From NCBI GenBank assembly GCA_001028815.1, contig LDJB01000002.1, positions 62,001 through 126,000 on the forward strand: a DNA stretch of 64,000 nucleotides, read 5' to 3'. Of this stretch, positions 8,215-17,424 are shown piece by piece. Source of the DNA: Peptococcaceae bacterium 1109 (GTDB lineage: Bacteria > Bacillota > Limnochordia > Darwinibacteriales > Darwinibacteriaceae). The notes beneath the pieces were generated by a model that did no database searches, had not been told where the DNA came from, and saw only the letters and a program-made list of their open reading frames with translations. The position numbers and the translations under genes were made by a program. Within the stretch, counting starts at the first letter, position 1. Every line of letters starts with the position of its first letter.

Positions 8215-9735
8215 ATGCTTCGCATCGGCTTTATTCCCCTAGATGACCGCCCCTGCACCAGCATCTTCCCTGGGCGCATGGCCCGGATCGTGGGGGCAGA
8301 AGTTGTGCAGCCGCCCCGGGAAGCCCTGGGCACGTTCCTGACGCCAGGGGATTACTCCAGGCTTAAGGAGTGGCTGTTTCTTGTCGCGGGCAAGGTAGAT
8401 TGCCTGATCGTGTCCTTGGATATGCTGGCCTACGGCGGGCTCATCGCATCCCGGCTGCCCACTGTTTCCCAGGATGAGGCGGTAAGGCGCATTAACCTCC
8501 TCCGGGAAGTGAAGAGGCTCTTCCCCCAGCTCCCCATTCTCGCATGGAACGTAATCATGCGCACATCCATTACTGTCTATGATGACCTCACCGCCCGCTA
8601 TTGGGAAGAGATGAACCGCTATTCTGTGCTCTGGGCAAAAGCAAGGCAAGGCCTTTTAACTGACGAGGAGCAGCAAGCCCTTGAGGAGCTCAGCCAAAGC
8701 ATTCCTCAGGAAGTGAGGGACAACTACTTCGCAGCCCGGAGGCGGAACCATGGGGTTAACCTAGCCGCCATCCAGATGCTGAAGGACGGCATCTTAAGCC
8801 AGCTCTCCCTCACCCAGGAAGATGCCCACCCCTTTGGGCCCCACCGCTTGGAGCAGGAGGAGCTGAAGAGACATATACCCGCCCGGGACTGGGAGCAAAG
8901 GGTGTTCCTCTATCCTGGCGCGGATGAAGGGGGCCTTACCCTCATGGCCCGGGCGGTACAGGAACACCACAAGTGCCCGGTGTCCGTGAGGACGGCGTTT
9001 TATCCAGAGGGTGCCGGGCTTCATATTGCGAAGTTCGAAGATGTTCCCCTCGGGGAAAACGTACGGCTGCAAAGCGGAGCTGCGGGCCTGGGGGATCACT
9101 CTCCAAAAGGCCCCACCCTCTGGGCAGCAGTCCTGGGGCCCACTGATTCTGTTTCCGGAATCGATGTGTGGCAAAAACCTGATCATATGGGGCTATCCAG
9201 CATCGATTACGAGAAGCTCTGGCAAGACATGCGGGCAGCCCAGGAAAGAGGTTCTTACCCCGTTATCTTGGACGTAGTCCAACCCAACGGCTCTGACCCG
9301 GCCCTTTTCCAAGCCCTAAAAGGGCGCGGCCTTAATACCTTGGCCGCCTATGCAGGCTGGAACACAGCGGGAAACACCATCGGTACAGGCCTTGCCCACG
9401 GGGCGCTCTATGCAGTAGGGGAAAAGTCTGGTACCCTTGATCATACTGCACACCTGGAGTTCCTAGCGGAAAGGATCCTCGATGATTACGCCTACCAGCG
9501 CATTGTACGGGAGGAGCTCGCGGAGCTGATTCAAGAAAACCCACAGTTTGGCAACCGCCATCACTTGAGCTCGGAGGGCTGGAACGAACTAAACGCGGTG
9601 GTGCAGGCCAAGCTTCAGGCGTGGGCAAATGCCAACTTACCGCTCTACAGCTGGCCCCCAGTGGAAGTGAAGGCCTTCCTTCCTTGGCCGCGGATTTTCG
9701 AAGTGAACGTATCCTGCAGGATAGATGGGAGATGA
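8215..9735 (+). CDS. DUF4127 family protein
   Basis: A 506-residue protein starting with the signature FIPLDDRPCTSIFP, which identifies the uncharacterised DUF4127 family. No signal peptide or membrane span, so cytoplasmic. Motifs such as VSLDMLAYGGLIASR (near 60-75) and AYAGWNTAGNTIGTGLAHG (near 380) are highly family-like; their His, Asp and Asn residues could form an active site. The start abuts the LacI stop codon and the end overlaps the open frame of the next gene. Biochemical function is unknown. Its operon with a sugar ABC importer suggests a role in processing the imported sugar. Confidence 0.85.
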   Translation: MLRIGFIPLDDRPCTSIFPGRMARIVGAEVVQPPREALGTFLTPGDYSRLKEWLFLVAGKVDCLIVSLDMLAYGGLIASRLPTVSQDEAVRRINLLREVKRLFPQLPILAWNVIMRTSITVYDDLTARYWEEMNRYSVLWAKARQGLLTDEEQQALEELSQSIPQEVRDNYFAARRRNHGVNLAAIQMLKDGILSQLSLTQEDAHPFGPHRLEQEELKRHIPARDWEQRVFLYPGADEGGLTLMARAVQEHHKCPVSVRTAFYPEGAGLHIAKFEDVPLGENVRLQSGAAGLGDHSPKGPTLWAAVLGPTDSVSGIDVWQKPDHMGLSSIDYEKLWQDMRAAQERGSYPVILDVVQPNGSDPALFQALKGRGLNTLAAYAGWNTAGNTIGTGLAHGALYAVGEKSGTLDHTAHLEFLAERILDDYAYQRIVREELAELIQENPQFGNRHHLSSEGWNELNAVVQAKLQAWANANLPLYSWPPVEVKAFLPWPRIFEVNVSCRIDGR

Positions 9736-9739
9736 TGGC

Positions 9740-10426
9740 GTGAAATCCCTGTGCGAACTACTTAACCAGTCTAAGCTCACATTGCTTTACAGCCTCCCCA
9801 GGAATGACCCGAAGCTAGCTGAGGCAGCTTTGGCGGGCGGCGCGGACGTAATCAAAGTGCACATTAATGTGGCTCATCGCGCCAGCGGTACCAAATTCGG
9901 AACGTTAGAGGAGGAAAGAGCTGCCCTAGAAGAGATTCTCCGCCTCGCGGGAGATCGCCCTGTGGGAATTGTTCCCAAGGGCGAAGGGATTGTCACTGCA
10001 GAGGATCTTCTTCCCCTCAAGGCCATGGGCTTTAGCTTCAGTTCTGCCTATGCCCACCATTATGCCCCGGAGGTGCTGAGCTTTGAGGGGATGGAGATCA
10101 TGGCTGCCCCGGACTACACCTACGCTGTGGAGGAACTGGCGTACTGGAACGCCTGGGGCGTGGATATTCTAGAGGCATCGGTCATTGAACCAAGGGGTTA
10201 CGGAGAGCCCCTGTCCCTTCGGGATGTTTCTAGGTATGCACGCCTGGCGGAACTAGGCATGCCTGTGGTGGTACCTACCCAGCGGAAAATCAGCCCGGAG
10301 AACGTCCCTGCATTGGTGCAAGCGGGAGTGAAGGGGCTCATGCTAGGTGCTGTGGTGACTGGAAAAGAACAGGAACAGGTACGGGGTATCATCGCAGAGT
10401 TCCGGGAAGCAGTTGATGGGCTGTAA
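9740..10426 (+). CDS. Putative phosphate-binding TIM-barrel protein, function unknown
   Basis: About 228 residues with an alternating beta/alpha pattern: GGADVIKVHINVAHR near the N-terminus, RPVGIVPKGEG in the middle, and a C-terminal MPVVVPTQRKISPENVPALVQAGVKG followed by GAVVTG. The last part looks like a TIM-barrel phosphate-binding loop and recalls NanE-like (N-acetylmannosamine-6-phosphate epimerase) or related enzymes, but I cannot assign the reaction. GTG at 9740 is preferred (GGGAG upstream, 4 bases after the DUF4127 stop); ATG at 9725 is possible. Last gene of the operon. Confidence 0.6.
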   Translation: MKSLCELLNQSKLTLLYSLPRNDPKLAEAALAGGADVIKVHINVAHRASGTKFGTLEEERAALEEILRLAGDRPVGIVPKGEGIVTAEDLLPLKAMGFSFSSAYAHHYAPEVLSFEGMEIMAAPDYTYAVEELAYWNAWGVDILEASVIEPRGYGEPLSLRDVSRYARLAELGMPVVVPTQRKISPENVPALVQAGVKGLMLGAVVTGKEQEQVRGIIAEFREAVDGL

Positions 10427-10491
10427 ATCCAGTAGGCAACTCTGCCTAAGGCTCAAGAGGCGGCTAATGCCACGAGAAGCCGGAAAAGTAA

Positions 10492-10517
10492 ACCCTCTAC
10501 CTTAAGTGGTAGAGGGT
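10492..10517 (-). terminator. Terminator hairpin between convergent operons
   Basis: 10-bp stem ACCCTCTACC/GGTAGAGGGT with a 6-base loop in the gap 10427-10557. On the minus strand it is followed by TTACTTTT, fitting termination of the kinase-remnant operon. On the plus strand the T content is poor. Nothing else is seen in this gap. Confidence 0.6.
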
Positions 10518-10557
10518 CTAAGTGATAGCGCACCTGTTAGCCCCGCAGGGAACAGTC

Positions 10558-11404
10558 TCAAGTCCCTAAGAGATCTGTAACCTCATTCAAACTAGGCAGC
10601 GACGGGATCGCTCCGTGCCTGGTGACTGTTAAGGCCCCTACTGTGTTGGCAAACTGTACCGTCTCACGCAGGGGCTTGTGTAGCGTGAGTGCGACTACCA
10701 ACCCCGCATTGAAGGCATCTCCCGCGGCTACGGTATCCACCACGTCTACGGCGAAGGCTGGAACGTGGCCTGTTCCGGACTGGTCCACGTACAGGGCCCC
10801 ATCTTCTCCGAGGGTAATAACCACCCGGGTCACGCCCATCTCCAGAAGCCGAGAAACGGTTGCTCGTGCAGTATTCAGGTCCGTGATTTTCACTCCGCTT
10901 AACATCTCTGCTTCCGTTTCATTGGGAGTTAGGCAACTGACGTTGCGCAAGGTTTCTTCACTAAGAGGCTGGGCAGGGGCTGGGTTGAGGGTAACAGGCA
11001 CCTTATACCTGGAAGCCATCTCTACGGCATGGGACACGGTCTCCAAGGGAATCTCCAACTGCAACAAGACAACGTCTGCTGCGCGGATAATGTGATGGAT
11101 CTGTTTCACATCCTCTACCCCATATTTTAGGTTGGCACCTGGCTCCACCACAATGCGGTTGCTGCCTGACTCGTCAATGGTCACCGAACACGTCGGCCCC
11201 AGCCTTACCGGCCATCTTTACCTGGGCGCCTAGTCTCGCTGCCGCAACCGCTTGGTTGGCTCCCTTACCACATGGAAATCGGTGAAAACTTGTCCCGATG
11301 ATGGTCTCGCCCGTCTCGGGCACCCGGGGCGTACGGACCACCAAGTCCATCATAAAACTTCCGATTACTAGAACCTTCGGTTTATTGGTCCTCAAGCTCT
11401 CCAC
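10558..11404 (-). pseudogene. Broken PfkB (ribokinase-like) sugar kinase
   Basis: Two adjacent frames together match the intact paralogue at 58332-59279. The 5' part (11404 to about 11174) ends GADVFGDH-stop. The 3' part (from about 11190) resumes in another frame at VTIDESGSNRIVVEPG and keeps the C-terminal motif DTVAAGDAFNAGL with the catalytic Asp. About 28 residues between FGD and VTID are absent. The junction holds GTGAC, consistent with an 89-bp deletion between two GTGAC repeats. The first PfkB motif reads RFPCGKGANQ, with Cys where the paralogue has Gly, suggesting relaxed selection. Last gene of the GH172 operon; its GTG start overlaps the SIS gene. Confidence 0.88.
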
Positions 11405-12026
11405 TTACGTCACCTGTTTCGCTGCTTTTCTTCTGGACCAGCGACCCTAGCTTCTCTCCTAAACTGCCTCCAGGATGATATAAGTAAAACGACGCTTGGT
11501 CAAATCCCTTCAGAATGGATAAGGCGACCGCGAGAGCGTCCCCTATCACAAGCGTTAAGGCGGCGCTGGTTGTGGGAGCGAGATTAAGGTGATCCGCCTC
11601 CCGTTCATAGCCGTACACCAGTGCGATGTCACATAATCTTGCTAAAGTAGAATCCCGTCCTGATGTAATGGCGATTGTCTGACAACCAATCTCCTCAAGG
11701 ATAGGCAAGAGGTTCAGAACCTCACTGGTTTCGCCGCTGTTGGAGATGAGGATGACCACATCCTCCTTTTCAACGGTACCTGAATCGCCGTGCACAGCTT
11801 CACACGCGTGCAGAAAATAAGCCGGAGTACCGGTGCTGGATAGGGAGGCGGCAATTTTCCGACCGATAATCCCCGATTTCCCCACTCCTGTAACGATGAC
11901 TTTGCCTTCGCAATTCAGCATACACTCCACGGCCACTGCATACTGGGCGTCCACTTGGGCGGTTAAGCGGCTAACTGCTTCCGCTTCCGTGTTGATGGCA
12001 GCTCGAATTAGATCGAACACTTCCAC
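11382..12026 (-). CDS. SIS-domain sugar-phosphate isomerase (arabinose-5-phosphate isomerase-like)
   Basis: A 214-residue single SIS domain of the KpsF/KdsD/GutQ type without the usual C-terminal CBS pair (family members are about 320 residues). Features matching arabinose-5-phosphate isomerases: GVGKSGIIGRK, LHACEAVHGDSG, ISNSGET, NLAPTTSAA and YHPGGSLGEKL. The conserved Lys, His and Glu positions of E. coli KdsD appear retained. The likely reaction is D-arabinose 5-phosphate to D-ribulose 5-phosphate. GTG at 12026 follows GGAGGGAAACCT; the open frame extends upstream without a site. It overlaps the kinase remnant by 23 bases and follows LacI by 26. A paralogue lies at 59269. Confidence 0.85.
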   Translation of the reverse strand: MEVFDLIRAAINTEAEAVSRLTAQVDAQYAVAVECMLNCEGKVIVTGVGKSGIIGRKIAASLSSTGTPAYFLHACEAVHGDSGTVEKEDVVILISNSGETSEVLNLLPILEEIGCQTIAITSGRDSTLARLCDIALVYGYEREADHLNLAPTTSAALTLVIGDALAVALSILKGFDQASFYLYHPGGSLGEKLGSLVQKKSSETGDVSGELEDQ

Positions 12027-12052
12027 AGGTTTCCCTCCTCTCCTAGTACCTG

Positions 12053-13042
12053 TCATATGTCGATTATTAGCTGCTGCTGCATAACATATGTGATTGGGCC
12101 TGGGGTGCGCTTCACCAACCGCTGACATACCACATCCCCCACCCGTTCTCCCATCTTCCGAGGGTTTTGGTCCACATAGGGAAGTGGACACGGATGGAGT
12201 GGACCCGTTTCAACCACGCCATAGGACCCCAGCAAAATGTCCTCCCCAATTCTGAACTTGTTTTGGGTCAGTTCCGCAAAAGCACCCCAGGCCATGGAGT
12301 TGTTCAGAGCCAAGATGGCATCGGGCGGATCAGAGGCGAGGAGTTGCCTTACTCCCTCCCGGCCCGCATCTTTGGAGAAGTCGCCATAGAATTCTCTAAT
12401 ATTAGCCCTAGGAATCAGTTCTTCTGCCAAAGCAGCATGGCAGCCCTGGGCCCTCTGGTAAGCAGTAGTGGCGGTCAATGGACCGTGAATTAGGCCGAAG
12501 GTGCGCGCCCCTTCCGTGACGAAGTGAAGCGCTAACCTGTAGGAGGCATCGTAGTTGTCCTCCACCACATAGTCCATCTCCTCCGCTAGGGCCTGGGGTA
12601 GGCGGTCTACCAAGACAACGGGCGGACCCTTGTCATTAAGCTCCCGCAGTAGCTCGTCATTTCCACCAGCTGTGGCTACTACAAGGCAATCCGCCCTGTA
12701 TTCAGACAAAACCTCTAGCAGCCTTGCTTCTTTATGGCTCTCTTCATCTGAACTGGCAAAAATCAGACTGAACCCGTGGGGTGCTAGTACATCTTCGATG
12801 GCTTTTGAGATCTGCATGAAGTACGGGTTGGAGATGTCCGGCACAAGGATCCCGATGGTATTTGTCTTTTTCGTCTTTAAGCTGCGTGCCGCGGAATTGG
12901 GCCGGTACCGCAAAGCAATGATTGAACTCCGAACCCGTTTCACCAGATGCTCCTTCACGTTTGGGCAGCCATTTAGGACCCGGGATACGGTAGCGGTGGA
13001 TACACCCGCATGCTTGGCTACGTCTTTTATGGTGGCTCCCAC
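12053..13042 (-). CDS. LacI-family regulator (copy 1 of duplicated cassette)
   Basis: A 329-residue LacI/PurR-type repressor: helix-turn-helix (IKDVAKHAGVSTATVSRVLNG, residues 5-25), hinge AARSLKTKKTNTIG, and sensor domain beginning ILVPDISNPYFMQIS. GTG at 13042 has AGGGGAT upstream. The protein is a close paralogue of the LacI at 59926-60921, especially in the DNA-binding and hinge parts, so both probably read the same operator. Matching operator palindromes lie at 17425 and 17564 ahead of this operon and at 60990 ahead of the paralogue. It sits between GH172 and the SIS gene. Confidence 0.92.
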   Translation of the reverse strand: MGATIKDVAKHAGVSTATVSRVLNGCPNVKEHLVKRVRSSIIALRYRPNSAARSLKTKKTNTIGILVPDISNPYFMQISKAIEDVLAPHGFSLIFASSDEESHKEARLLEVLSEYRADCLVVATAGGNDELLRELNDKGPPVVLVDRLPQALAEEMDYVVEDNYDASYRLALHFVTEGARTFGLIHGPLTATTAYQRAQGCHAALAEELIPRANIREFYGDFSKDAGREGVRQLLASDPPDAILALNNSMAWGAFAELTQNKFRIGEDILLGSYGVVETGPLHPCPLPYVDQNPRKMGERVGDVVCQRLVKRTPGPITYVMQQQLIIDI

Positions 13043-13080
13043 AAGTTCATCCCCTAGCGCAAACTGAGAGTTCTCTACAC

Positions 13081-14181
13081 TCAGATTCCAAAGATCTTCT
13101 TCGTCTCCTGACGATTGAGAGGCTGAATATCAGGGAGAGGCAGTCTGTCCTTGACATCAGGCATCTCAGCAAAAGGTAGGTGTGGTTCTGTTTGGTACCA
13201 ATAGGCAGTACTGGAGTAATCATCACTGCGGTGATTGTTGTGCCCGTGTTCGATGGTTACGCGAATCGACTTACTAAACATGATGGGATCCTCAATATGG
13301 TAACGGTACATACTGACCTTACCAGACCAGTTGGGCCCACCGCCTAAGATAATGCCATGGTAGGGTGTACAGAATTCCTGTGTGGGACACCACGCTGTGT
13401 TGAAGTAATCCTCTGTGCCCGTACCATGGAGGCTAGGTGGCCAGGGTTCCCCGTCGATGAAAATCATGTCATCGCCTTCACCATACCAGTTCCACTTATC
13501 GGTAAACCTCTGATTATGGATGTTCAAGTTGCAGCCCACATAGTGACCGCGGCCTTCGGCGTTGAGAATGACGTAGTTCTCCGCACCAGTGACGTTGGAA
13601 CCACCAAAGCAGTAGTATTCGTTTGTAATGTCACTGTCGTCAACACCTTTGGTCAGTCGTTCGAAGTTCCACTGTGCGTGAAACCGCAGCTCATCATGGG
13701 GAAGCTCGTCATATTCCTCATAGTCCACATAGAAGTAGAACTTAATGGGGCGTTGCGCCTGACATTCGATCTCCACCCGAGCCTGAGAAGCAAAGGGCAT
13801 TGGAAAGTAGCAGTTCAGGGCCTTCCCGTCCTGTGGGCTCATATTAAGAGGTGCGGAGGAATAGTTCTTGGTTATGCCGTGGCCGAGTCCAAAAAAATCA
13901 CCTAAGGGTGCTTGTACACTGGGATTTTCCTCCCCATCCCAATACATACGGATCACGATTTTCCGCGGCAGATAGAGTTCCTCAGTATCATCTGCAGGGG
14001 CCGTTGTGATCCAGATGTGGGTGATCTTCCCGGCACCCTGAATCTGAGCAATGGTACGCTTTTCGCCCGGTTCAATTAGGAAGAAATCTGAGTTTCCACC
14101 GGTTTGATCGTAGCTGGAAACCCGTTTTCTTCTACCGTGGCGCCGCAAACTCAATTCCCGGAGTGAACTTCCTAAAGCCAT
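13081..14181 (-). CDS. GH172 (DUF2961) glycoside hydrolase
   Basis: A 366-residue DUF2961 protein, the family now classed as GH172, whose characterised members act on alpha-D-fructofuranosides/difructose dianhydrides and D-arabinofuranosides. Recognisable stretches: GAGKITHIWIT, NYSSAPLNMSPQDGKALNCYFPMPF, and DGEPWPPSLHGTGTEDYF, which carry the conserved acidic active-site region. No signal peptide, so it should work in the cytoplasm on imported short glycans. The ATG follows GAGGAGGATG. It lies 21 bases after a permease and 38 before LacI. Genes for an arabinose-5-phosphate isomerase and ribokinase-like kinase downstream favour D-arabinofuranoside as substrate; fructofuranoside is the alternative. 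Confidence 0.88.
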   Translation of the reverse strand: MALGSSLRELSLRRHGRRKRVSSYDQTGGNSDFFLIEPGEKRTIAQIQGAGKITHIWITTAPADDTEELYLPRKIVIRMYWDGEENPSVQAPLGDFFGLGHGITKNYSSAPLNMSPQDGKALNCYFPMPFASQARVEIECQAQRPIKFYFYVDYEEYDELPHDELRFHAQWNFERLTKGVDDSDITNEYYCFGGSNVTGAENYVILNAEGRGHYVGCNLNIHNQRFTDKWNWYGEGDDMIFIDGEPWPPSLHGTGTEDYFNTAWCPTQEFCTPYHGIILGGGPNWSGKVSMYRYHIEDPIMFSKSIRVTIEHGHNNHRSDDYSSTAYWYQTEPHLPFAEMPDVKDRLPLPDIQPLNRQETKKIFGI

Positions 14182-14202
14182 TGATCATCCTCCTCAACTT
14201 AT

Positions 14203-15111
14203 CTAGTCTTCGATTCTTCTGGTATAATACTGCCAGATAAGGGCGGTAACAGCCAACATAACTAGGAACAAGAAGAAAGCGGCGGCAGAACCATCGCCGA
14301 AGCGGTTTCGTACAAAGGCCAGCTCATATATGTAGTTCACAAGCAGCCTCGTGGAATTGTTAGGCCCCCCTTGAGTAGTGATATACACGATATCAAAGGC
14401 ACTGAAAGCACCGATCATCCCCATAATCGTCAAGAAAAAGGTGGTGGGCCGCGTTAGGGGCAAAGTGATGTACCAAATCTCCTGCAGTTTATTACTAACG
14501 CCATCGATTTTGGCCGCTTCATATAGTTGTACCGGCACATTTGCCAGCGCGGCCACGTAGAGAATCAGAAACCAGCCTACAAACTTCCAGTTAGCAGTAA
14601 TCCATATGCTTGGCATGGCGGTAGCTGTGTCTCGGAACCAATAAAGCATTGGCCCGCCCAAAGACTCGACCACGTAATTCAGTACACCCATCATGGGGTT
14701 CATGAGCCAAACCCAGATAAATCCAGCACCTACAAAGGGCAATACATACGGAGTCACGAATGTGGCCAATGCCAGCTGTTTACCCCGGAACCACTTCTCA
14801 TCAAGAATGACGGCAATAGTGAAGGCAATTATGAGGGTGACAGGCAATGTACCAGCCATATAGTACAGAGTCAACCACAGCCCTCGCCAGGTATGTGAGT
14901 CTTTCAGCACCCGTTGGAAATTGTCTAGGCCGACATACACGGGAGAACGAATGCCGTCGTAGCGAAACCAGGCCAAGACAAATGTAGCGATCATGGGTAG
15001 AATCACGAAAACAGTGACTAGAGCCACGGCGCCGAAGAGAAAGATGTAGGCCCATTTCACTTCATTGAGGTTGTACCCTCTCGCCTTCAGGGACTTCGTC
15101 AAGAATGACAC
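14203..15111 (-). CDS. CUT1 sugar ABC transporter permease (MalF type), GH172 locus
   Basis: A 302-residue permease with six predicted spans and EAA loop EAAKIDGVSNKLQEIW. GTG at 15111 is chosen because AAGGGGG lies upstream; the open frame extends 20 codons further through an intergenic hairpin and is not expected to be translated. It follows the binding-protein gene and precedes GH172. Its partner is the MalG-type gene at 16531-17406, placed unusually ahead of the binding protein. Confidence 0.92.
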   Translation of the reverse strand: MSFLTKSLKARGYNLNEVKWAYIFLFGAVALVTVFVILPMIATFVLAWFRYDGIRSPVYVGLDNFQRVLKDSHTWRGLWLTLYYMAGTLPVTLIIAFTIAVILDEKWFRGKQLALATFVTPYVLPFVGAGFIWVWLMNPMMGVLNYVVESLGGPMLYWFRDTATAMPSIWITANWKFVGWFLILYVAALANVPVQLYEAAKIDGVSNKLQEIWYITLPLTRPTTFFLTIMGMIGAFSAFDIVYITTQGGPNNSTRLLVNYIYELAFVRNRFGDGSAAAFFLFLVMLAVTALIWQYYTRRIED

Positions 15112-15134
15112 CTTTTTACCCCCTTGCGCCCATT

Positions 15135-15167
15135 GGCATGGGCGGGCGAAAACGCTCCGCCCATGCC
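15135..15167 (-). other. Intercistronic hairpin after the binding-protein gene
   Basis: Stem GGCATGGGCGG/CCGCCCATGCC extended by GCG/CGC with one bulged base and a 4-base A loop, 22 bases past the binding-protein stop and just before the permease ribosome binding site. No T run follows, so message stabilisation or attenuation is more likely than full termination. Confidence 0.78.
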
Positions 15168-15189
15168 GCAAGACATCGATTTCAGCAAA

Positions 15190-16500
15190 TTAGAATGCTG
15201 CGATTTCCTGATTGACTCCATCCTCAATTTCCTGGAGAATGCGCTCTACATCACCAGGTGTTCTGCCAAACAGCTCATCAGAATAGGGTTCCAGGAAGCT
15301 GTTCTTCAGGACACCATAGTATGGATGGACGTGGTCTTGAGTAAACCGGCTATCGCCGATGAGGGTATTCCAGAACCCGGTAAGATCCTCAAGTCTTTGT
15401 GGATCTGTGATGGCCGGCACATGTCCCTCTACCCCAGTGATGTTCTGGAAGTGGTCAGAGAAAATGATGGAAAGCCGGGCAGGTGCGGCTACCCAAGTCA
15501 GCTGCCAGTATTCCCGCAACACATCAAAGCTCGAGAGGAACTCGATCAACAGCCACGCCTCATCCGGATGCTTTGTCTGGGAACTCATTGTCCAGATGCA
15601 TTGGCCCAAGACAGTGTTCAATGGCTGTGGCAGAGGCACAACGCCGAAATCCAGATCGGGAACATCTCTTGCCACCGACGGAATACTCCAACCACCGTCA
15701 ATGTGCATGGCGGAACGCTCACCCTTGAAGAGATCTAACGTATTGCCCGGGTCTACTTCCAGATAGTTCGGAGAAACTTCGTGTTCAAAGACTAGAGACT
15801 GTACCCATTTCAGGCCAGCTGCGTTTTCGGGCGAAGTGACATCGCACATCCCGTTCTCATCCCACAGCCTACCGCCAAACCCTAGCATGGCGGTGGACAG
15901 GAAATGGGCTTCGGACCATGTGAGGCCATAGCGCTGAATACGGGGGCGGCTACCCACTGTAAGTGCCTTAGCTGCTTCCACCAGATCATCTAAGGTCCAG
16001 TCGGCGGTTGGATAAGGAATGCCTGCCTCATCGAACATGGCCTTGTTGTAGTAAAGCAGGTTTCTTGGGGACAGGTCTTGCGGTAGTGCCCACAGTTCCC
16101 CATCTACCGTGAGCGCATCGATGGCGATTTGGTGGAAATCGGACAGGTCCAAGCCTGCCTTTTCAACGTAGTCCGTGAGAGGCAACAAGGCGCCGCGAAT
16201 TCTCATCTCACCGTATGATTCGTCCGCATTCCGCATTACGTCTGGCGCAGTTCCACCCGCATGGCGGATCAGAATCTGGTTCCAGTAGTCTTCAAACCTG
16301 ACGAAGGTTACCTTGATATGGGGGTACTTGGCCTCAAATTGGGGAATCGCAAAATCCGTATACAACTTGTCTTCCCACGGCATACCCCAGACCGACATGG
16401 TCAGTTCCACCTTTTCTTGAGCGTGCAAGACGCCTGCGAAGAGTACGCCGCACATCAGTGCCAACAGCAAACCAACAATCACTCGATGCCTACGCAACAC
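15190..16500 (-). CDS. CUT1 sugar ABC transporter substrate-binding protein, GH172 locus
   Basis: A 436-residue solute-binding protein. The signal peptide (about residues 1-28, ending GVLHAQ) lacks a lipobox cysteine. The mature part begins KVELTMSVWGMPWEDKLY, with GGTAPDVMRNADESYGEM near residue 90 and NLLYYNKAMFDEAGIPYPT, typical of family 1 binding proteins. GTG at 16500 follows AAGGAGGAGTTAAT. It lies between the MalG-type and MalF-type permease genes. Ligand inferred from context: an arabinofuranose- or fructofuranose-containing oligosaccharide. Confidence 0.93.
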   Translation of the reverse strand: MLRRHRVIVGLLLALMCGVLFAGVLHAQEKVELTMSVWGMPWEDKLYTDFAIPQFEAKYPHIKVTFVRFEDYWNQILIRHAGGTAPDVMRNADESYGEMRIRGALLPLTDYVEKAGLDLSDFHQIAIDALTVDGELWALPQDLSPRNLLYYNKAMFDEAGIPYPTADWTLDDLVEAAKALTVGSRPRIQRYGLTWSEAHFLSTAMLGFGGRLWDENGMCDVTSPENAAGLKWVQSLVFEHEVSPNYLEVDPGNTLDLFKGERSAMHIDGGWSIPSVARDVPDLDFGVVPLPQPLNTVLGQCIWTMSSQTKHPDEAWLLIEFLSSFDVLREYWQLTWVAAPARLSIIFSDHFQNITGVEGHVPAITDPQRLEDLTGFWNTLIGDSRFTQDHVHPYYGVLKNSFLEPYSDELFGRTPGDVERILQEIEDGVNQEIAAF

Positions 16501-16530
16501 ATTAACTCCTCCTTGTGTTTATATTAGGGC

Positions 16531-17406
16531 TCAGCCCTTCAGACCTGAGAGAGTAACACCTTGTACAAACAGGTTTCTAAAAAACACATAAACGCAGACA
16601 ATGGGCATCACGACCAGAGTTGCACCGGCCATTTTCTGTGGCCAAGTTAGGCCAATCTGCTCCGCGGTCACATCGGACATTCCCAAAAGGCCTAAAGTGA
16701 GTGTCTTCATCTGCTCCCCCTGGACCATCAGCAATGGCCAGACAAAATCATTCCAGGCAGCCACAAACACGAAGATCCCAAGGGCGAACAGGGCCGGCTT
16801 AACCAAGGGCAGTCCCACATTTAGAAAGACTTGATACTCCCGACACCCATCGATCCGAGCTGCGTCCACTAAATCCCGGGGAACCCCTGTGTAGAACTGC
16901 CGCAACAGGAATATGCCCAGTGCACATTGGGCGGCAACCTGCGGTATAATCAGGCCCTGATAGGTTTCCACCCACCCAAGCCCGCGCACCAGCAAGAAGG
17001 ATGGAATCATGCGAATATGGATTGGTACCATCAAGGTAGACAGGATGTAGAGGAATAGCGCCTTTTCGCCCGGGAAGCGATAGAAAGCAAAGGCAAAAGC
17101 CCCTAGGCTGGTTACAGCCAACACCATCAGTGTCACCACAACCGCCACAAATGTGCTGTTAAAAAACCACCGGTCAAACATAAACACTTCTAAGACTTCC
17201 TTGTAAGCTGCCAATGTAAACTCTTGCGGCCAAAATGTTGGGGGCCAAGCCATAACCTCCCGGGGAGCCTTAAAGGAGGTGATGAGCATCCAGTAGATCG
17301 GGAAAACGTAGGCTACACCCAAGAGAATTATAAAGGCATGGGCCAACACCCGCCAAAAGTAACGCAAGGGCTGTTTACTGGGCGTTCCGGAAACCGTGTG
17401 AATCAT
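16531..17406 (-). CDS. CUT1 sugar ABC transporter permease (MalG type), GH172 locus
   Basis: A 291-residue permease with six predicted spans, EAA loop DAARIDGCREYQVFLNVG and C-terminus VQGVTLSGLKG. First gene of the seven-gene operon running to 10558, an order (MalG, binding protein, MalF) that differs from the other systems here. The ATG has a GGGA site 8 bases upstream. A LacI-type palindrome 18 bases upstream of the start suggests repression close to the first gene. Confidence 0.92.
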   Translation of the reverse strand: MIHTVSGTPSKQPLRYFWRVLAHAFIILLGVAYVFPIYWMLITSFKAPREVMAWPPTFWPQEFTLAAYKEVLEVFMFDRWFFNSTFVAVVVTLMVLAVTSLGAFAFAFYRFPGEKALFLYILSTLMVPIHIRMIPSFLLVRGLGWVETYQGLIIPQVAAQCALGIFLLRQFYTGVPRDLVDAARIDGCREYQVFLNVGLPLVKPALFALGIFVFVAAWNDFVWPLLMVQGEQMKTLTLGLLGMSDVTAEQIGLTWPQKMAGATLVVMPIVCVYVFFRNLFVQGVTLSGLKG

Positions 17407-17424
17407 GGAGCATCATTCCCATCT

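Noticed and set aside
10558-11404. Two separate genes, a small kinase fragment and a short kinase
   Set aside because: Both parts align end to end with one paralogous kinase; the break is explained by one short deletion.
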